Origin: JAVKMO01 sp031539345
GTDB taxonomy: Bacteria > Bacteroidota > Bacteroidia > Chitinophagales > Chitinophagaceae
Direction of reading: 5' to 3'
NCBI GenBank assembly: GCA_031539345.1
Contig: JAVKMO010000013.1
Span: 101,462-165,461 of the forward strand
Length of the DNA stretch: 64,000 nt
Positions 36,869 to 46,265 of the stretch are shown piece after piece; positions within the stretch are counted from its first letter, which is position 1; every line of letters begins with the position of its first letter. A model generated the notes under the pieces. The model did not search any database and was not told where the DNA came from. It saw only the letters and a list, made by a program, of their open reading frames with translations. The position numbers and the translations under genes are program-made.

Positions 36869-38128
36869 ATGTCTTACTTATTTACTTCTGAAAGTGTTTC
36901 TGAAGGACACCCAGACAAAGTTGCTGATCAAATTTCAGACGCTATTTTAGATAACTTTTTAGCCTTAGACCCAGAATCTAAAGTTGCTTGTGAAACGCTT
37001 GTTACAACAGGTCAAGTTGTATTGGCGGGAGAAATTAAATCAAAAGCTTATGTTGATGCACAAAGCATTGCACGTGCGGTTATCAATAAAATTGGTTACA
37101 ACAAAAGTGAGTATATGTTTGACGGAAATTCATGTGGAATATTTTCTGCACTCCATGAACAATCGCCAGATATTAATCAAGGTGTTGATAAAAAAAATAA
37201 AATTAACCAAGGTGCAGGTGATCAAGGAATGATGTTTGGTTATGCAACGAATGAAACAGATAATTATATGCCGCTTGCCTTAGACCTTGCACATAAAATT
37301 TTAGAAGAATTGACTGCCATCAGAAACGAAAAAAAGCAAATGCTTTATTTAAGACCAGATGCAAAAAGTCAAGTAACGATAGAATATGATGATAACAATG
37401 TGCCACAACGTATAGACACTATTGTCGTTTCTACACAGCATGATCCTTTTCATGCCAATGAAAAGACAATGCAAGACCAAATTAAAAAAGACATTATTGA
37501 GATTCTAATTCCGCGTGTGATTAAAAAACTCAACAAAGCAGAATTGAAAAAATTATTTACCCCAAGCATTAAATATTACATCAACCCTACAGGAAAATTC
37601 ATTATTGGCGGACCTCATGGCGATACAGGATTAACAGGCAGAAAAATTATTGTCGATACTTATGGCGGAAAAGGTGCGCATGGTGGTGGTGCATTTAGTG
37701 GAAAAGACCCTTCTAAAGTTGATCGCTCTGCAGCGTATGCAGCAAGGCATATTGCAAAAAATTTAGTTGCGGCAGGCATTAGCGACGAAGTATTAGTACA
37801 AATTTCTTATGCGATTGGCATTGCACAACCAATGGCGGTTTTTGTAAACACATACAACAAAGCCAAAGTAAAAATGACTGACGGAGCAATTGCAAAAACG
37901 ATAGAAAAAATATTTGATTTAAGACCTTATGCCATTGAACAACGATTAAAATTGAGAAACCCAATTTATTTAGAAACAGCTGCATACGGACACTTTGGGC
38001 GTAAACCAGAAACAAAAACAAAAACTTTTACAACAAGTGACGGAAAAACAAAAAAGCAAAACGTAGAATTATTTACATGGGAAAAATTAGACTATGTTCC
38101 ACAATTAAAGAAGGCATTTAAACTCTAA
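36869..38128 (+). CDS. metK: S-adenosylmethionine synthetase
   Basis: 419 residues. Family signatures are the ATP-binding start TSESVSEGHPDKVADQISDA, QGAGDQGMMFGYA and GGGAFSGKDPSKVDRS. It makes S-adenosylmethionine from methionine and ATP. It is slightly longer than the E. coli enzyme. The gene lies between gltD and gltB, followed by a clear rho-independent terminator, so it and gltD may share a transcript that ends before gltB. Confidence 0.97.
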   Translation: MSYLFTSESVSEGHPDKVADQISDAILDNFLALDPESKVACETLVTTGQVVLAGEIKSKAYVDAQSIARAVINKIGYNKSEYMFDGNSCGIFSALHEQSPDINQGVDKKNKINQGAGDQGMMFGYATNETDNYMPLALDLAHKILEELTAIRNEKKQMLYLRPDAKSQVTIEYDDNNVPQRIDTIVVSTQHDPFHANEKTMQDQIKKDIIEILIPRVIKKLNKAELKKLFTPSIKYYINPTGKFIIGGPHGDTGLTGRKIIVDTYGGKGAHGGGAFSGKDPSKVDRSAAYAARHIAKNLVAAGISDEVLVQISYAIGIAQPMAVFVNTYNKAKVKMTDGAIAKTIEKIFDLRPYAIEQRLKLRNPIYLETAAYGHFGRKPETKTKTFTTSDGKTKKQNVELFTWEKLDYVPQLKKAFKL

Positions 38129-38151
38129 TCATTTTAATTTTAAAGCACAAG

Positions 38152-38185
38152 GCCCGATTTGCTTTAAACGTATCGGGCTTTTTTT
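38152..38185 (+). terminator. Rho-independent terminator after metK
   Basis: GCCCGAT (38152-38158) pairs perfectly with ATCGGGC (38172-38178) across a 13-base loop and is followed at once by seven T (38179-38185). It lies 23 bp past the metK stop. Confidence 0.85.
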
Positions 38186-38338
38186 ATGTACAAAACGTTT
38201 TTAGATTATTTGAGGCAAAACAAAAGTCTTTTAAATTGAAAATAAACACATTTTGTTTTTTTATTTTTTAATAAGCAGTTCATTATTTTCTATCATTACA
38301 AGCTACTCACTCTTTTTTTCATTGCTAATTTTTAACAC

Positions 38339-41300
38339 ATGACAACAACATCTCCGCAAGGACTTTATGACCAACATTTTGAACACGATGCCTGTGGATT
38401 AGGCTTAGTTGCCAACATAAAAGGCGTAAAAACAAATGCCATTATTCAAGAAGGAATTACCATTTTAAAAAACTTGGAACATCGTGGTGCTTGTGGTTGT
38501 GATCCAAAAACGGGTGATGGTGCTGGCATTTTATTTCAATTGCCACACGAGTTTTTAAAAGATGAATGTTTTCAAGTAGGTTTTAAAATTCCATCGTTAG
38601 GAAATTATGGCGTAGGCATGATTTTTTTTCCAAACGATGCTGCAAAAATTGAAGAGTGTAAAAATCTGATTAGTAGAAAAATTAAACAGTTTGATTTAGA
38701 ATTATTAGGATATCGAAAAGTGCCAGTTAATAATTCTAACTTGGGACAAGGAGCTTTGGTAGGAGAGCCATCAATTGAACAAATGTTTGTGCTTAAACCA
38801 AGTACACTCAAAGAGCAAATTGTATTTGAAAGAAAACTCTTTGTATTCAGAAATTACATCAGCCATCTAATTAACGAATCAATCAGCACTGATTTTTATA
38901 TTGCTTCATTTTCATCAAAAACAATTGTCTATAAAGGGCAATTAAACTCTTCGCAGTTAGATGAATATTTTCCTGACTTGTCGCAAGACACCCTAACGTC
39001 TGCATTTTCATTGGTTCATTCTCGGTTTTCTACAAACACATTTCCTTCATGGAAATTGGCACACCCGTTTAGAATGATTGCACATAATGGAGAAATCAAT
39101 ACGTTGCAAGGCAATCTTAATTGGTTTAAATCTTATGAATCTTTATTGTCATCGACACATTTTTCAAAAGAAGAAATTGAAATGTTATTGCCTATCACCA
39201 ATCGTTCTTTTTCTGATTCTGCCAACTTAGATGCAGTGGTAGAATTACTTGCTTTATCAGGGCGTTCATTGCCTCACGTTATGATGATGATGATACCAGA
39301 AGCATGGGAAAATAATCCAGACTTAGACCCCAACACACGTGCATTTTATGAATATCATGCCAACTTGATGGAGCCCTGGGACGGTCCAGCAGGCGTTATT
39401 TTTACAGACGGCAATTTAATTGGAGCAACTTTAGACAGAAATGGATTAAGACCAATTCGTTATTACGTTTTAAAAAATGACAAAATTGTAATGGCTTCTG
39501 AAGTCGGCGTTTTAAATGTAAACGAAGAAGACATCATCGAGAAAAATAGAATTCAACCTGGCAAAATGTTTTTAATCGATATTGAAAAAGGAAAAATTTA
39601 CAATAACGAAGAAGTCAAAGGCATGGTTTGTAACAATAAAAATTATGCTACTTGGATACAAAAAAACAAACTTAAACTCAAAGATTTACCAGAAGCAAAA
39701 GGCACATTTTTGCATATCGATGAAACCACTTTGCTCCGCAAACAAATTTCTGCTGGCATGACAAAAGAAGACGTGAACATCATTTTAAAACAAATGATAG
39801 AAACAGGCAAAGAAGCTATTGGTTCTATGGGTTATGACGCACCATTAGCCATACTTTCAGACCAAAGCCAACATTTGTCAAACTACTTCAAACAATCGTT
39901 TGCACAAGTAACAAACCCACCCATTGATTCCATTCGTGAACGAACGGTTATGTCGTTATTGTCTTATGTAGGCGGTCAAGTGAATTTGTTAGATGAAAGT
40001 GCAGACCACGCCATTTGTTTGCAATTGGACCAACCTGTTATTACCAACAACGACTTGGAAAAAATTCGATTCGTGGACAATAAAAATTTCCAAACAAAAA
40101 CCATCTACATTTATTTTAAAGCCGATGGCAGAAATGGAGCATTAGAACGTGCCTTAAATAGAATTTGTCAATATGCTGAAGATGCTGTAGAAGACGGTTT
40201 TGCGGTTATTATTTTGTCGGACAGGAGTTTTGATTCGTCGCATGCACAAATGCCTTCTTTATTGGCGGTTTCTGCCGTTCATCATCATTTGATTAAAAAA
40301 GGATTGCGAGGAAAAGTGGGTTTATTAGTAGAAGCATCTGACGTATGGGAAACGCATCATTTTGCAACACTCATTGCATACGGAGCGTCTGGTATTAACC
40401 CGTACTTAACTTTTGAAACCATACAACATTTGAATGATAAAAAATTATTGGCAGGCAATTATGACAATGAAAAATATGCTACCAATTATATCAAAGCGGT
40501 CAATGGAGAGCTACTCAAAATATTTTCTAAAATGGGTATTTCTACTTTACAATCTTATCAAGGATCGCAAGTTTTTGAAGCACTTGGCATTAGTAAAGAA
40601 GTGGTTGATAAATATTTTATCGGAACAGTTAGTCGTATTAACGGTTTGCGATTAGATGATATTGCCAAAGAAGTTTTGATACGTCATGATGTGAGTTTTA
40701 ATCATAACGACTTGCAGTTAGAAACTGGAGGCGTATATCAATGGCGACAAAAAGGAGACTACCATAATTTTAATCCCGACACGATACATTTATTACAACA
40801 TTCAACGCGTACAAATAATTATGCTGTATTTAAAAAATATGCCGCATTGATAGATGACCAAAACGATAGAGCCTGCACGTTGCGGAGCAAATTTGCGTTT
40901 CAATTTCACCAACCTGCAATTTCAGTTAACGAAGTTGAACCCATAGAAAATATTGTTAAACGTTTTGCAACAGGAGCAATGTCTTTTGGTTCAATTTCGC
41001 ATGAAGCACATACCACACTCGCCATTGCGATGAATAGAATGGGGGCAAAAAGCAATAGTGGAGAAGGAGGCGAAGATGCCAGCCGATTTGAAAAAAAAGC
41101 AAATGGAGACTGGGAAAATTCTGCCATTAAACAAGTTGCGTCTGCACGATTTGGCGTAACAAGTCATTATTTAGCGAATGCACAAGAGTTGCAAATTAAA
41201 ATTGCACAAGGAGCAAAACCAGGCGAAGGAGGGCAATTGCCAGGACATAAAGTTGATGATTGGATAGGACGCGTTCGCCATGCTACACCGGGCGTAGGAT

Positions 41301-42841
41301 TGATTTCTCCACCGCCACACCACGATATTTATTCTATTGAAGATTTAAAACAACTCATTTTTGATTTAAAAAATAGCAATAGCAATGCAGAAGTTAGTGT
41401 AAAATTAGTGTCTGAAGCCGGCATTGGCACAGTTGCATCAGGCGTTGCAAAAGCTTATTCCAACAAAGTAACCATTTCTGGCTTTGACGGTGGAACAGGA
41501 GCGTCGCCACTAAGCTCAATTAAACACGCAGGAATTCCTTGGGAATTAGGACTTGCAGAAACGCACCAAACACTTTTAAAAAATGGACTACGCAGCAGAA
41601 TACGCGTACAAGTTGATGGACAATTAAGAACAGGAAGAGACCTTGCTATATCTGCATTATTAGGAGCAGACGAATGGGGTGTAGCCACAGCAGCACTCGT
41701 TGTAACCGGTTGTATTATGATGCGAAAATGCCACCTCAATACTTGCCCAGTTGGTATTGCAACACAGAACAAAGAATTGCGTGCATTGTTTACAGGAAAG
41801 CCTGAACACGTTATCAATATGTTCTATTTTATGGCACAAGATTTGAGAGAAATTATGGCAAAATTGGGCTTTAAAACAGTCAATGAAATGATTGGTAATG
41901 CTCACTTTTTAGCTACTGATGAAAAAAAAATAAATAACTCTTGGAAGCATAAAAATCTCAACCTTGCCCCCATTTTATATGTAGAAAAAAATGAACTCAA
42001 TCCAACGCTTTATCATTCAGAAAAACAGTTTGATGAAACATTAGACGTGCTCGATAGGCAAATTATCAAAGACGCTCACCTTGCATTAGAGCAACAAAAA
42101 CCTGTTCACTTGAATTATCAAATTAACAATTTGAACAGAACTGTAGGTACAATGTTATCATATGAAATTTCTAAACGCTATGGAGCAAAAGGATTAGAAC
42201 CAGCCACCGTCAAAATTCAAACCAAAGGTTCTGCTGGACAAAGTTTTGGTGCATTTTTAGCACGAGGAGTACAACTTGCTTTAGAAGGAGACAGTAATGA
42301 TTATTGCGGAAAGGGGTTGAGTGGAGGCATTTTAAGCGTTTATCCTTCATCAAAAAGCAAACTCAATGCACAAGAAAATATCATTATTGGCAATGTCGCA
42401 TTTTATGGAGCAACCTCTGGCGAAGCTTATATTGGAGGAAAAAGTGGTGAGCGTTTTGCAGTTAGAAATTCAGGGGCAACCCTTGTTGTAGAAGGCGTTG
42501 GAGACCATGGTTGTGAATATATGACAGGCGGAACTGTTTTGGTATTAGGAAATATCGGACGCAATTTTGCCGCAGGAATGAGCGGAGGAATCGCCTACAT
42601 TCTCAACAAACAAAAAAATGTAGAGCAACTTCTCAACAGAGAAATGGTTGAAATAGAACCCTTGCAAGCAGACGACAAAAAGAAAATTCAGCAATTATTA
42701 AACACACATTTTGCAAACACAAAAAGTAAAATTGCACAAGAATTACTGACAGAAGGAGAACAAATTTTTCAACATTGTGTCAAAATTATTTCTCCAGAAT
42801 ATCGTGCGGCTTTACTTCAAACAAATAAAAAAACTGCCTAA
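38339..42841 (+). CDS. gltB: Glutamate synthase large (alpha) subunit
   Basis: 1500 residues, full length. The N-terminus has HDACGLG, whose Cys21 becomes the catalytic N-terminal residue after processing. The class-II glutaminase domain runs to about residue 400, then a central domain and an FMN/3Fe-4S synthase domain (ISPPPHHDIYSIEDL, then CHLNTCPVGIATQ), and a C-terminal GXGXG beta-helix (GKGLSGGILSVYP). It makes two glutamates from glutamine and 2-oxoglutarate with electrons from GltD. It is separated from gltD by metK and its terminator, so the two subunits need separate transcription. Confidence 0.97.
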   Translation: MTTTSPQGLYDQHFEHDACGLGLVANIKGVKTNAIIQEGITILKNLEHRGACGCDPKTGDGAGILFQLPHEFLKDECFQVGFKIPSLGNYGVGMIFFPNDAAKIEECKNLISRKIKQFDLELLGYRKVPVNNSNLGQGALVGEPSIEQMFVLKPSTLKEQIVFERKLFVFRNYISHLINESISTDFYIASFSSKTIVYKGQLNSSQLDEYFPDLSQDTLTSAFSLVHSRFSTNTFPSWKLAHPFRMIAHNGEINTLQGNLNWFKSYESLLSSTHFSKEEIEMLLPITNRSFSDSANLDAVVELLALSGRSLPHVMMMMIPEAWENNPDLDPNTRAFYEYHANLMEPWDGPAGVIFTDGNLIGATLDRNGLRPIRYYVLKNDKIVMASEVGVLNVNEEDIIEKNRIQPGKMFLIDIEKGKIYNNEEVKGMVCNNKNYATWIQKNKLKLKDLPEAKGTFLHIDETTLLRKQISAGMTKEDVNIILKQMIETGKEAIGSMGYDAPLAILSDQSQHLSNYFKQSFAQVTNPPIDSIRERTVMSLLSYVGGQVNLLDESADHAICLQLDQPVITNNDLEKIRFVDNKNFQTKTIYIYFKADGRNGALERALNRICQYAEDAVEDGFAVIILSDRSFDSSHAQMPSLLAVSAVHHHLIKKGLRGKVGLLVEASDVWETHHFATLIAYGASGINPYLTFETIQHLNDKKLLAGNYDNEKYATNYIKAVNGELLKIFSKMGISTLQSYQGSQVFEALGISKEVVDKYFIGTVSRINGLRLDDIAKEVLIRHDVSFNHNDLQLETGGVYQWRQKGDYHNFNPDTIHLLQHSTRTNNYAVFKKYAALIDDQNDRACTLRSKFAFQFHQPAISVNEVEPIENIVKRFATGAMSFGSISHEAHTTLAIAMNRMGAKSNSGEGGEDASRFEKKANGDWENSAIKQVASARFGVTSHYLANAQELQIKIAQGAKPGEGGQLPGHKVDDWIGRVRHATPGVGLISPPPHHDIYSIEDLKQLIFDLKNSNSNAEVSVKLVSEAGIGTVASGVAKAYSNKVTISGFDGGTGASPLSSIKHAGIPWELGLAETHQTLLKNGLRSRIRVQVDGQLRTGRDLAISALLGADEWGVATAALVVTGCIMMRKCHLNTCPVGIATQNKELRALFTGKPEHVINMFYFMAQDLREIMAKLGFKTVNEMIGNAHFLATDEKKINNSWKHKNLNLAPILYVEKNELNPTLYHSEKQFDETLDVLDRQIIKDAHLALEQQKPVHLNYQINNLNRTVGTMLSYEISKRYGAKGLEPATVKIQTKGSAGQSFGAFLARGVQLALEGDSNDYCGKGLSGGILSVYPSSKSKLNAQENIIIGNVAFYGATSGEAYIGGKSGERFAVRNSGATLVVEGVGDHGCEYMTGGTVLVLGNIGRNFAAGMSGGIAYILNKQKNVEQLLNREMVEIEPLQADDKKKIQQLLNTHFANTKSKIAQELLTEGEQIFQHCVKIISPEYRAALLQTNKKTA

Positions 42842-42877
42842 TTTTATCAATCTATTTCTTTCCTTTTTACGCCAATT

Positions 42878-43906
42878 TTGAAAATAAAAAAAAACACTGC
42901 GGCAACTATCCATGACATTGCAAAAGCCTTAAACTTGAGCATTGCAACCGTTTCGCGGGCTTTAAATGACTATCCCATTTTAAACCCCAAAACGAAAGAA
43001 AGAGTATTGCAAGAAGTAGTAAAACAAAATTATCACCCAAACAAAATGGCGGCCTCCTTACGCAGTGGAAAGTCAAAGTTGATTGGCGTTATGGTGCCAA
43101 GTTTAGCAATGAATTTTTTTGCCAATATTATTCATGGTATTGAAAAAATTGCTTTTCAATATGACTATAATGTGTTGTTAGTGCAGTCAAATGAATTGCC
43201 TGAATTTGAACAAAAAGGTCTTTTGACTTTATTGAAAGCACGTGTCGATGTTATCATGGCATCTATGGCAAAAAACACAACAGATTTGGCACCTTTTAAA
43301 AACATTATTCAACAAGGCGTTCCCCTCATTTTGTTTGACCGAGTAAACCCATTGCTCAAAGTTCCTTCAGTTGCCATTGATGACGAAAAAGGAGCGTATG
43401 AAATGACAACCGCGCTCATTCATGCAGGATGCAAAAAAATCGCTCACATTGCTGGTCCTCAACATATACCCATTTTTAAAAACAGATTAAATGGTTATTT
43501 AAAAGCACTTTCAACACATCATTTAAAAGCATATCCCGAATTTTTAGTCATTGAAAACATGACCCCTGAAAGTGGAAAGCGTGCGTGTGAAAAGTTGTTT
43601 CAGAATAAAAAAAATAAACCAGATGGCATTTTTTGTGTAGAAGATTATACCGCATTAGGGGCAATTCAATTTTTAGAAGCAGCCCAAATTGCAGTGCCAC
43701 AACAAGTGAAAATAGGCGGATTTGCAAATGAAAATTTTGGAGAATATCTCAAACCACAACTTTCTACAATGGATCAATTTCCCATTGAAATAGGCACAAC
43801 AACAGCACTCTTGTTTTTTGATTTATATGTGAATAGCAACAAAAAAAAGAAGATGCAAAAAAATATTGTTCTCCAACCAAAAATGATTAGCAGGCAATCG
43901 ATTTAA
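42878..43906 (+). CDS. LacI-family transcriptional regulator, TTG start
   Basis: 342 residues. The N-terminal helix-turn-helix is TIHDIAKALNLSIATVSRAL, followed by the hinge helix (MAASLRSGKSKL) and a periplasmic-binding-like effector domain (LIGVMVPSLAMNFFANIIHG onward). It is a typical sugar- or nucleoside-responsive repressor. No ATG fits: the only start covering the whole helix-turn-helix is TTG at 42878, and the next Met is after the DNA-binding domain. The gene follows gltB by 36 bp; no sugar-uptake genes adjoin it, so the regulon is unknown. Confidence 0.9.
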   Translation: MKIKKNTAATIHDIAKALNLSIATVSRALNDYPILNPKTKERVLQEVVKQNYHPNKMAASLRSGKSKLIGVMVPSLAMNFFANIIHGIEKIAFQYDYNVLLVQSNELPEFEQKGLLTLLKARVDVIMASMAKNTTDLAPFKNIIQQGVPLILFDRVNPLLKVPSVAIDDEKGAYEMTTALIHAGCKKIAHIAGPQHIPIFKNRLNGYLKALSTHHLKAYPEFLVIENMTPESGKRACEKLFQNKKNKPDGIFCVEDYTALGAIQFLEAAQIAVPQQVKIGGFANENFGEYLKPQLSTMDQFPIEIGTTTALLFFDLYVNSNKKKKMQKNIVLQPKMISRQSI

Positions 43907-43996
43907 GTTTCAATTCTGTTATTATAGTCTTGCTTTTTAGGGTAATCGCCAAATCAATTTTTTACTTTTTTTTCTTTATTCAAATCTTTTGAATTG

Positions 43997-46084
43997 ATGA
44001 ATAACCAAAACAATTTTTTGCAACAAACTCACTTGCTTCTCGAACAAAAAACATACGACAAAAATGATGCTTCTCTATTGCGAGAAGTATTACAATTTCA
44101 CGAACAACAATATTATGAATTAGACAGTCCTCTAATTAGCGATAGGCAATATGACCAACTTTTTACCGCTTTATTGCAGATAGAAAAACAATACCCAGAC
44201 ATCATTACGCCTGATTCACCAACACAACGAGTAGGCAAAAACTCATCTCCGTTATTTACAACAGAACAGCATTTAGTGCCTATGCTATCGTTGCAAAACA
44301 CCTACAACGAAGGTGATTTATTAGACTGGAACAAACGCATTGCAGACGCTTTAGACACACCTTATACTTTTGCTATTGAACCCAAATATGATGGGGCAAG
44401 TATTTCTTTAGTGTATGAAAACAACCAATTGAAACGCGCCTTAACAAGAGGCAACGGAATTGCAGGAGATCAAATTACAGCAAATGCTTTACAGGTGTAT
44501 GGCATTCCGCAAGAAGTTGATTTTTTATCTCATCATTTGACACAGGTTGAACTGAGAGGTGAAGTGCTGATGAGTAAAAAAAGTTTTGAACAAAACAACG
44601 CCGATTTTTTAGCAGAAAATAAATCCGCTTTTGTCAATGCACGCAATGCCGCTTCTGGCACACTGCGGATGAAAGATAGCCGAGAAGTGAAAAAAAGAAA
44701 CTTGACGGCATTTGTATATCACTTGAGTTATTATCAATTACAAAATGAACAACAACAATTTTCCTGCGAAAAACACCACCAATGTTTAGACTTATTGCAA
44801 CAATTGGGATTTCAAATTGCAGAAAAAACGCACGTTAAAGTCGTTTCTTCTATTGCAGAAGTCATTGCTTATTGCAAAGCGTTTGAAACCCAACGTAATG
44901 ATTTAGATTATGACATTGATGGAATGGTTATTAAAATTAACGAGTTAAAAGCACAAGAACAATTGGGCATGACTTCGCACCACCCACGTTGGGCAGTAGC
45001 GTATAAATTTCAGTCGTATCGAGCAGAAACGATTTTAGAAAAAATAGAATATCAAGTTGGAAGAACCGGCGTGATTAGCCCCGTGGCAAAAGTAAAACCA
45101 ACACGCATTGGCGGCGTAACCGTATCGTCTATTTCTGTGTTTAATGAAAATAATATTCAAGAAAAAGACCTCCGCATTGGCGATACAATTCTCATCGAAA
45201 GGGCAGGAGATGTTATTCCTAATATTTTACACGCTTTGCCCGAAAAAAGAAATGGCAGTGAACAGACCATTCATTTTCCTACGCAATGCCCGTCATGTCA
45301 AATGCCTTTAATGAAAAATGCAGACGAAGCACATTGGCGTTGTAATAATGTTGTTTGTGAAGCCCAAATGGTGGAACGTATGATTTATTTTTGTAGCAAA
45401 GACGCAATGGATATACAGTTTTTAGGTGAATCTAAAATCAAACTCTTCTTTCAACTTGGTTTTATTAAAAACATAAGCGACCTTTATCAACTGCCTTTTG
45501 ACCGCATCAGCAACCTTGACGGCTTTGGAGAAAAAACCATCACTAATTTACAACAAGCCTTACAGGCCTCTAAAAATAAACCGGCACATTTTTTGCTTTT
45601 AGGGTTAGGAATTCCTTTTGTTGGAAAAACAACCGCACAAACTCTTTGCAATGCCATCACCAACCTGAATGACCTTAAAACAATGAGTATAGAAAGTCTG
45701 CAACAATTAGAAGACGTCGGTCCAAAAGTGGCACATAGTGTGCAACATTTTTTTTCTCATCAACATCATCTTCTGCTTTTAGCCCAATTACAACAACAGG
45801 GATTAAATTTCGCTACAACAAAAAACAATAACAATATAGACGGCACTTTGTCAGGAAAAAGTTTTTTGTTTACAGGCACACTACAAAACAGAAAAAGAAG
45901 TGATGCTGAACAACTGGTAAAAAAATTAGGTGCACAAATTAGTCCGAGCGTAAGTTCTAAATTAGATTATTTAATTGTTGGACAAGACGCAGGCAGTAAA
46001 TTAGAAAAAGCAAAAAAAATAGGCACAGTCAATATTCTTAACGAAAGTCAATTTGAAGAATTATTGCATCAAAAAAACGCATAA
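43997..46084 (+). CDS. ligA: NAD-dependent DNA ligase
   Basis: 695 residues from the ATG at 43997 (a TTG at 43994 is also in frame). The adenylated lysine is Lys130 in EPKYDGASIS. The OB-fold follows, then a zinc finger (CPSCQMPL, CNNVVCEAQ), helix-hairpin-helix motifs, and a C-terminal BRCT domain (LSGKSFLFTGTLQNRKR). It seals nicks during replication and repair. The gene lies alone, 87 bp after the LacI gene. Confidence 0.97.
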   Translation: MNNQNNFLQQTHLLLEQKTYDKNDASLLREVLQFHEQQYYELDSPLISDRQYDQLFTALLQIEKQYPDIITPDSPTQRVGKNSSPLFTTEQHLVPMLSLQNTYNEGDLLDWNKRIADALDTPYTFAIEPKYDGASISLVYENNQLKRALTRGNGIAGDQITANALQVYGIPQEVDFLSHHLTQVELRGEVLMSKKSFEQNNADFLAENKSAFVNARNAASGTLRMKDSREVKKRNLTAFVYHLSYYQLQNEQQQFSCEKHHQCLDLLQQLGFQIAEKTHVKVVSSIAEVIAYCKAFETQRNDLDYDIDGMVIKINELKAQEQLGMTSHHPRWAVAYKFQSYRAETILEKIEYQVGRTGVISPVAKVKPTRIGGVTVSSISVFNENNIQEKDLRIGDTILIERAGDVIPNILHALPEKRNGSEQTIHFPTQCPSCQMPLMKNADEAHWRCNNVVCEAQMVERMIYFCSKDAMDIQFLGESKIKLFFQLGFIKNISDLYQLPFDRISNLDGFGEKTITNLQQALQASKNKPAHFLLLGLGIPFVGKTTAQTLCNAITNLNDLKTMSIESLQQLEDVGPKVAHSVQHFFSHQHHLLLLAQLQQQGLNFATTKNNNNIDGTLSGKSFLFTGTLQNRKRSDAEQLVKKLGAQISPSVSSKLDYLIVGQDAGSKLEKAKKIGTVNILNESQFEELLHQKNA

Positions 46085-46265
46085 CAACCATCTTCTTTTT
46101 TGAGCTATTAAAACAATAGAGTCTAAAAAAAATATTAGCACACATACAAATTACTTCATCACATTGCTTAAAGCCCATTGTGAATATGTGGATAATGAAA
46201 ATCCAAAGTCTTCATTTAAAATCTATTTTTATCTATACTTTAATTTTTAACCTAAAACTTTAATC

